53,909 bases of DNA from Chloroflexota bacterium. Its GTDB lineage: Bacteria; Chloroflexota; UBA11872. Shown one piece after another: positions 49,024 through 53,909 of the stretch. Under the pieces are notes generated by a model. The model saw only the letters and a list, made by a program, of their open reading frames with translations, did not search any database and had not been told where the DNA came from. The position numbers and the translations under genes were made by a program. The stretch is from assembly GCA_022825895.1 (NCBI GenBank), contig JAJDVX010000039.1, positions 1 to 53,909 on the forward strand. The letters are read 5' to 3'. Each line of letters begins with the position of its first letter. The first letter of the stretch is position 1.

Positions 49024-51024
49024 ATGGCCCTGGTCCGCCGCCTAGCCGGCCGGCTTATATCACTCATTACCGGCTTGCCAGTCGACGAATCATGGCCCGA
49101 ACCACCGGACTCCTCGCGATCACGCCAGGCCGACGGGCCGGAGCCTGGGCGACGTACAGGTACACAGCGAACATCTCGACTCTCGCCCGGGGCCGCCGAG
49201 ATTCAGGCGGATTTGGCCCGTCAGCAAGTGCGCGGAGATGCCGCTGAGCGCGCCCGACCGCGGCAGATTCCGGCACGCCAACGACTCACCGGACCGCGGG
49301 CCACGCGGCGGGTAGGTCCGCGGTCCGGCTACCGGTGGGGCCGGTCCCCAGGCGACCGTACCCGGGAACCAACGTCGCGAACTCCCGAACCCCGTCTTCG
49401 ACCGGATCGAGCCCGGCCCGCGCTGAACCGCGACCAGGCGCGGCGGCGGGACGAGCAGGAAGTGCGGCGCTTCCGCCAGGCTCGCCGAGCCAGAGAAGCG
49501 GAAACGGCCTCAGCGGCCGAGCCGCGGGATTCTCGACTTTCGGAGGAGGCCGTAGAAGCGCAGGCAGCCCTGGTCCGCGACCAGCTGCAAGGGGATGCGG
49601 CAGCCCGCGCTGAGGAACGCCCATTCAGAGAGCCATTGCGAAATCGGACGCGCATCGGCCCCTTGCGTGGAATCCTCAAACCCCGGGCGGACTTGCCGCA
49701 ACGCGATCGGTGGATGGACTTCCTGGTTACCTCCGGATTCGTTTTGTCCGCCATCTTTGTCGGCGGTTTCACCCGCGTGGATGACGAGCCGTTTCTGGTC
49801 ATCTTTGCCGCGGCGATGACCGTTGGGCTGATTGTCGCGCTCATGCTGGACTACCTGAGGTGGCATGGCTCGCTTCCAATCCGATTAACTCGCGCGGGGG
49901 CGGTAACCGGACTGGCGGCGTTTATCGCGATCACGTCCATCGGGCGCCTGGGCGAACTGGATCCGATCCCACTTCCGACTGATTGCTCGCCGGAGCAACT
50001 CAGAGCCCTGGCCGAAGCGAACATCACACCCGAGACGCTGGCGGACTATCTCAACGGCGTGGATGCCAACACCGGCCGGTTGCGACGGCTTAGCGCGACG
50101 GAAGATGACCTCGGGCGAGCGCAAGCGTATTTCAGGAGGGCGTCCTTCCAGCGGGCACTCGGCGAGCCTGAGCGGGCGCTCGCCGATATCCAGCGGGGAC
50201 TGGAACTCGACCCAAGTGACCTGTGGGCATACGTGCAGCGGGTGGAGATCTTCGATGCAGCCGACTGCTCGCAGTACGTCCATGATGAGATTGCAGCAAT
50301 GCAGCCGCTGGTGACGTCGTGGGATGACGACGGGGTGCTCCTGCAGGCAGCTGAGCAGTTTGTCGTCCACGGATATGCGCAACTGGCGCTCGACGCGGCG
50401 CTCCGTGCGGCTGAATTGACGCCCGGATCCCCGCATGAGGCCGAGATCATCCAGGGCTTCGCGCTGGCCCAGCTTGGACGTTTGCAAGAAGCCCTGGTGC
50501 CGTTGTCCGCGAGCATCGAGCGCAACCGAGTGAACTGGGAGTCTCACTTTGTTCGCGGACTCGTACATCGCCGACTCGGCGACATGGCAAGGGCACGTGA
50601 GGACTTCAACCGGGCAGTGTCCCTTCGACCAAATTGGATTGCTGCCCAGGCGGGTCTGGCGTTGCTTCTTGTCGATCAAGGGCAGATCCTCGAGGGTCTG
50701 GACGCACTGAATCAGGCCCTTGAGCTCGAGGAAACGACGCTGCATGCGCGCCTGTGGCGCGGGTTGACGCTCCTGCAAGTCGGAGATGCGCAAGCGGCCC
50801 GGGACGACTTCATCGAGATTGACGAGCACATAGGCCACATTGTGTTGAGCGCCGATCACTTGGTGGGCCTGGCGTCCGCCGAACTCGCACTCGGCAATCG
50901 CGAACAAGCGGCCGAGGCGCTGGCGGCGAGCCGAAGCCGTCCTATGCGCTGGGAAGATGAACCGAAGGTCAGGGCACTGCTGGAGAACCTTGAGCGCGAA
51001 CTCGGGACTTCACCCGCCAACTAA
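49024..51024 (+). CDS. membrane protein with basic N-terminus and C-terminal TPR repeats (copy 1)
   Basis: 666 residues from ATG 49024 (GTG 49012 also possible). Residues 1-240 are Arg/Pro/Glu-rich and probably disordered, with a coiled-coil-like DQARRRDEQEVRRFRQARRAREAE. Three membrane helices follow (FLVTSGFVLSAIFVGGF, FLVIFAAAMTVGLIVALMLDYL, AGAVTGLAAFIAITSI), then five or more TPR units (e.g. ASFQRALGEPERALADIQRGLELDP, FVRGLVHRRLGDMARAREDFNRAVSLRPNW). TPRs mediate protein contacts. A paralogue of similar design lies 302 bases downstream. Confidence 0.8.
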   Translation: MALVRRLAGRLISLITGLPVDESWPEPPDSSRSRQADGPEPGRRTGTQRTSRLSPGAAEIQADLARQQVRGDAAERARPRQIPARQRLTGPRATRRVGPRSGYRWGRSPGDRTREPTSRTPEPRLRPDRARPALNRDQARRRDEQEVRRFRQARRAREAETASAAEPRDSRLSEEAVEAQAALVRDQLQGDAAARAEERPFREPLRNRTRIGPLRGILKPRADLPQRDRWMDFLVTSGFVLSAIFVGGFTRVDDEPFLVIFAAAMTVGLIVALMLDYLRWHGSLPIRLTRAGAVTGLAAFIAITSIGRLGELDPIPLPTDCSPEQLRALAEANITPETLADYLNGVDANTGRLRRLSATEDDLGRAQAYFRRASFQRALGEPERALADIQRGLELDPSDLWAYVQRVEIFDAADCSQYVHDEIAAMQPLVTSWDDDGVLLQAAEQFVVHGYAQLALDAALRAAELTPGSPHEAEIIQGFALAQLGRLQEALVPLSASIERNRVNWESHFVRGLVHRRLGDMARAREDFNRAVSLRPNWIAAQAGLALLLVDQGQILEGLDALNQALELEETTLHARLWRGLTLLQVGDAQAARDDFIEIDEHIGHIVLSADHLVGLASAELALGNREQAAEALAASRSRPMRWEDEPKVRALLENLERELGTSPAN

Positions 51025-51326
51025 CCGTCCATGTTGGCGAATGGCGTTCCGACCGGCCAGATTACAACCTGCCGGCAGGGCACTTTGGCGCTTGCTACAC
51101 GGCCCGGTCGGCGACACAAACAGCGGTTGAATCAGTCACGCAGATCAGGTGGGTCACCTGAAGCGTCGCCCCCGATGTAGAGTTCGCCTATTCCAGTAGG
51201 CGTCACGGCGCGATAACTGCGATTCTCCGGGCGCTCGGGGTCTAGTGGACCTGATGCCGCTGCGTCTTGCGTCTCGTTGCCCGGCGGAAGGAGCGATGGC
51301 TTGCTCTTGACCGAGGCTGACTGGCC
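51025..51326. other. intergenic region between tandem TPR genes
   Basis: 302 bases with no recognisable repeat. Minus-strand reading frames here run antisense into the next gene and show no protein signature. Confidence 0.4.
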
Positions 51327-53258
51327 TTGAGAGACGTGGTCCAGCGCGTACTTGGTCTGCTCGTCGGGCTTGTCAGGCGACGTCCGCTCAGCGAACCGCG
51401 AATCGACCGGCAGGCGGCCGCGCAAATCGGGTCGACTGATCAGCTCGAGCCCGGGCAGGCCGGGTTCGAGCCTCAGACGCCGCACGGCGATGCCCCAGAC
51501 CTCGCTGGTCCGACACCGAATCCGCCGCGGCGGCGGGCCTTCGGTCCGCGCCCGGGCTACCGCTGGGGCCAGGGCCCGGGCGACCTTGCGCACGAGTCGC
51601 GTCTCCGCGGACCAGCGCCGACAATTCGGCCGGACCGCGCCCGGCCCGCGCTGAGTGAAGACCAGTTGCGGCGCAAGAACGAGCGCGATATCCGCCGGTT
51701 TCGCCAGCGACGCCGAGGAATCGAAGCCGAGGCAGCCGAGACTGTCCATCCGCCCGAATCCCGCCTTTCCCGGGAGGCGGAGGAAGCGCAGGCGGGCCTC
51801 GTCCGCGAGCAGATGCGGCGAGACGCCGAGGTGCGCGCACAGGAACGCCCGTACCGCAGGCCCCTGAGGAATCGAACCCGCATTGGCCCGCTGCGAGGAG
51901 TCTTGAAACCCAGGGCCAGCCTGCCCGAGCGCGACCGGCGCGAGGACGCGTTGGTGACCGCCGGATTCGTCGCCGCCGCAGTGATTGTCGGCGGCCTGAC
52001 CCGTTTGAATGACGGTCCCGTGCTGGTCATCGTCGGTGCGGCGTTCGTCGCGGTCCTCGTTGCCGTGCTCGTGCTGGACTACCGGCGCTGGTACGGCTCG
52101 TTTCCGGCCCGCTTCACGCGCGGCGGCGCGGTGGCCGGCCTGGCCATCTTCATCGGCGTCACATCCATCGGGCGCGTCGGCGAACTGGCGCCCGTGCCTC
52201 TGCCGAGCGGATGCTCAACCGAGCGTGTACGGGCGTTTGCCGCCGAGTGGTATACGACGGAGCAACAGGAGCGCAGGACGGCCGGTGTCGAATGGCTGAC
52301 GGCGCACCTCAGACGGCCGGGCTTTCTTGTGGATCGAGTCGAACGAGCCGAGTCGCACTTGTCGCGGGGATCCAGGCGCGTGCTGTTGGGCGATCCGGAG
52401 CACGCATTAGCTGACTATCAACGTTCGTTGGAACTCGATCCAACCCAAGTGAGTGTCCCCGTATACAAGATAAGTCTGTATCGAATAGCAGGCTGTCCCG
52501 AGCACGCGCACGAAGAGATTGCCAAGATTCGACGCAACTATGTGTCGTCGGAGGACGGCGTGGCGCTCCGCAGGGCCGCTCGTTCGCTCTTGCAATTCGG
52601 CTATGCGCAAGAAGCGCTCGATGTAGCCCGTCGTGCGGCGCAATGGGCTCCGGCTTCACCTCATGAGGCCGAGGTGATTCAGGGCAATGCACTCGCGCAG
52701 CTCGGTCGTCTGAATGAAGCACTGGGTCCACTCACGGCAAGCATTGAGGGCTTTCTACTGAACGAACAGGCCTCGTTCTTTCGGGCTCTGGTCTACCGCC
52801 GATTGGGCGACCGACCGTCCGCGTGGGCCGATATCGAACACGCCATAAAACGTCGCCCAACCTGGGCAGCCGCCCACGCGGCCAAGGGACTCATGCTCGT
52901 TGAGGAAGGTCAACTTGGTCAGGGGCTGGAATCGTTCGCCGAGGCAGTGCGGTTGGCCGATCCCAAACCGCAGGCCTACTACTGGCGCGGCCAGGTACTC
53001 ATGGGCCTGGGAATGGCCGAACTGGCCCGCGAGGACTTCCGGCAAACGATCAGGTACCAGGCCATCTCGTACGTGGCCAGCAGTGCGGACCCGTGGGTGG
53101 GACTCGCGGCGGCCGAACTCGCGCTGGGTAACCGCCGGCAGGCGGCGCAGGCCCTGGCAGAAAGTCGAAGGCGACCCGTGCGCTGGGTGGACGAGCCCAC
53201 GGTGAGTGCGTGGCTCGCCGAACTCGAACGCGAACTGGGGGCAGCTCCCCCGAGCTGA
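51327..53258 (+). CDS. membrane protein with basic N-terminus and C-terminal TPR repeats (copy 2)
   Basis: 643 residues; start TTG 51327 is uncertain (GAGG ten bases upstream), GTG 51336 is an alternative. Same plan as copy 1: Arg-rich disordered region with GPRPGYRWGQGPGD (copy 1 GPRSGYRWGRSPGD), RNTRTRIGPLRGVLKPRA-like motif, three membrane helices (VTAGFVAAAVIVGGL, VIVGAAFVAVLVAVLVLDYRR, GGAVAGLAIFIGVTSIGRVGEL), then TPRs and a closing LAAAELALGNRRQAAQALAESRRRPVRW matched in copy 1. Tandem duplication is evident. Function unknown. Confidence 0.8.
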   Translation: MRDVVQRVLGLLVGLVRRRPLSEPRIDRQAAAQIGSTDQLEPGQAGFEPQTPHGDAPDLAGPTPNPPRRRAFGPRPGYRWGQGPGDLAHESRLRGPAPTIRPDRARPALSEDQLRRKNERDIRRFRQRRRGIEAEAAETVHPPESRLSREAEEAQAGLVREQMRRDAEVRAQERPYRRPLRNRTRIGPLRGVLKPRASLPERDRREDALVTAGFVAAAVIVGGLTRLNDGPVLVIVGAAFVAVLVAVLVLDYRRWYGSFPARFTRGGAVAGLAIFIGVTSIGRVGELAPVPLPSGCSTERVRAFAAEWYTTEQQERRTAGVEWLTAHLRRPGFLVDRVERAESHLSRGSRRVLLGDPEHALADYQRSLELDPTQVSVPVYKISLYRIAGCPEHAHEEIAKIRRNYVSSEDGVALRRAARSLLQFGYAQEALDVARRAAQWAPASPHEAEVIQGNALAQLGRLNEALGPLTASIEGFLLNEQASFFRALVYRRLGDRPSAWADIEHAIKRRPTWAAAHAAKGLMLVEEGQLGQGLESFAEAVRLADPKPQAYYWRGQVLMGLGMAELAREDFRQTIRYQAISYVASSADPWVGLAAAELALGNRRQAAQALAESRRRPVRWVDEPTVSAWLAELERELGAAPPS

Positions 53259-53418
53259 CGCTGCCTTCAGGCGGACGGTTCGTAAGGAGCGTGGATGTCG
53301 AAACTCGGCACCGTACCCCGAGATCCATCGAGGCGAGGTTGAGCAAGGAGTTCCCGACAGTTGACACAGCGGTACGACGCTGGTTGTACTGCCGAGATTC
53401 GATTCTCGGAATCTACCC

Positions 53419-53909
53419 ATGCCCATCGAACTCGGCGGCCACATCTTCTCAACTCCCTACCTGAAGCTGGAAGAGGCGGTTCGCGTGTGGCGTGCGCTTG
53501 GCATTTCCGTCATGGACCTGGGCAACGGCGCCGACCTGGATCCCGATGGAGTGGGCGCGAATCCCGAACGCGAAGCGGAACGTGTCCGCGCCGTCGGCGA
53601 GCGCTACGGCATGCGCTTCTACGACGCCTTTCCCCAGGCTACCGACAAGCACATCACCAACACGCCCGACGAGGAGGAATACGTCCACCAGCGTCAGGTC
53701 TACGCGGGCTGGATCGACTTTGCCGCCGAAGTTGGGCTGGACGGCATAACCCTCAGCCCCGGCAAATGCTGGCCTGATCTGGACGCCGAAACCGCCTTCG
53801 CGCGCGGCCGCGATCAGCTCGTTCCGCTCGCAGAACATGCAGCCGAGCGCGGGGTTCAGCTGCGCATCGAGCCACACGTTGAGAGCGTCACGTGGAGCCC
53901 CGAACTCGC
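53419..53909 (+). CDS. xylose-isomerase-like TIM-barrel protein, partial (runs off window)
   Basis: Open from ATG 53419 to the window end, 163 complete codons without a stop. MPIELGGHIFSTPYLKLEEAVRVWRALGISVMDLGNG, GERYGMRFYDAFPQ, DFAAEVGLDGITLSPGKCWPD and AEHAAERGVQLRIEPH (Glu in the EPH motif, a metal ligand in this superfamily) match sugar phosphate isomerase/epimerase (AP_endonuc_2) proteins. Likely sugar or inositol catabolism, in line with the GH4 and Gfo/Idh genes. The C-terminal half is missing from view. Confidence 0.85.
   Translation, partial: MPIELGGHIFSTPYLKLEEAVRVWRALGISVMDLGNGADLDPDGVGANPEREAERVRAVGERYGMRFYDAFPQATDKHITNTPDEEEYVHQRQVYAGWIDFAAEVGLDGITLSPGKCWPDLDAETAFARGRDQLVPLAEHAAERGVQLRIEPHVESVTWSPEL

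Noticed and set aside
51132..51749. Minus-strand 205-residue frame near the second TPR gene
   Set aside because: Mostly antisense to the Arg-rich N-terminus; no recognisable motif.

Overview
The window is high-GC bacterial DNA, most likely from an uncultured Chloroflexota lineage. That placement is an inference from gene style: a solute-binding lipoprotein with a V/E/K repeat linker, a Pro/Thr-rich SH3 lipoprotein, phytanoyl-CoA dioxygenase, CitE-like lyase, GH4 and Gfo/Idh enzymes, and intergenic spaces full of GC-rich hairpin repeats. No rRNA or universal marker protein is present to confirm it.

Layout. 1-560: a possible insertion-sequence end and two tRNA-Ser genes (UGA and GCU). 0.7-4.3 kb: a HAD phosphatase, then an accessory patch with a RelBE-type module, a RecG/AlbA-related ATP-binding protein and a HigBA-type module. 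4.35-13.2 kb: a minus-strand dppABCDF-type ABC transporter operon with two sulfite-oxidase-family molybdoenzymes lodged between the permease and ATPase genes. 13.3-17.4 kb: a broken nudC copy interrupted by a SUMF1-domain gene, a methyltransferase, intact nudC and rhaM. 17.8-22.2 kb: ilvD, a GPP34-domain protein, a cupin and a luciferase-like monooxygenase. 22.2-33.7 kb: an accessory island with repeats, an orphan antitoxin, a four-gene operon (DNA N6-adenine methyltransferase, MORC-like GHKL-S5 ATPase fused to a histidine kinase, receiver-domain protein, ComEC-like metallo-beta-lactamase), an orphan HigA, a Fic protein preceded by a precisely phased seven-unit operator-like array, a decayed IS481-type element and a HigBA module. 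33.7-53.9 kb: metabolic genes (aldehyde dehydrogenase, CitE-like lyase, GH4/Gfo-Idh pair, VOC proteins, PhyH, amidase, amidohydrolase, aspartoacylase-like hydrolase, FucU), small membrane proteins, an SH3 lipoprotein, a DUF4287-SRPBCC protein, two tandem TPR membrane proteins and the start of a xylose-isomerase-like gene that runs off the end.

The best candidate for an undescribed system is 23328-28375. Its genes are translationally coupled (4-nt, 4-nt and 20-nt overlaps) and visibly AT-richer than the flanks. They combine DNA self-marking, an intact ATPase/kinase, a phosphoacceptor-like receiver and a predicted MBL hydrolase or nuclease, consistent with a restriction or anti-phage pathway controlled by phosphorelay. 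The second is the 41-bp-period palindrome array at 28874-29146, whose last unit contains the Fic start codon.

A recurring theme is duplicated gene 3' ends lying downstream of, and in the same orientation as, the intact gene, with cargo in between or inside: dppF (copy at 2723), nudC (copy at 13307-14500) and the luciferase-like gene (copy at 23067). This suggests that accessory DNA enters this genome repeatedly by recombination with diverged gene 3' ends.
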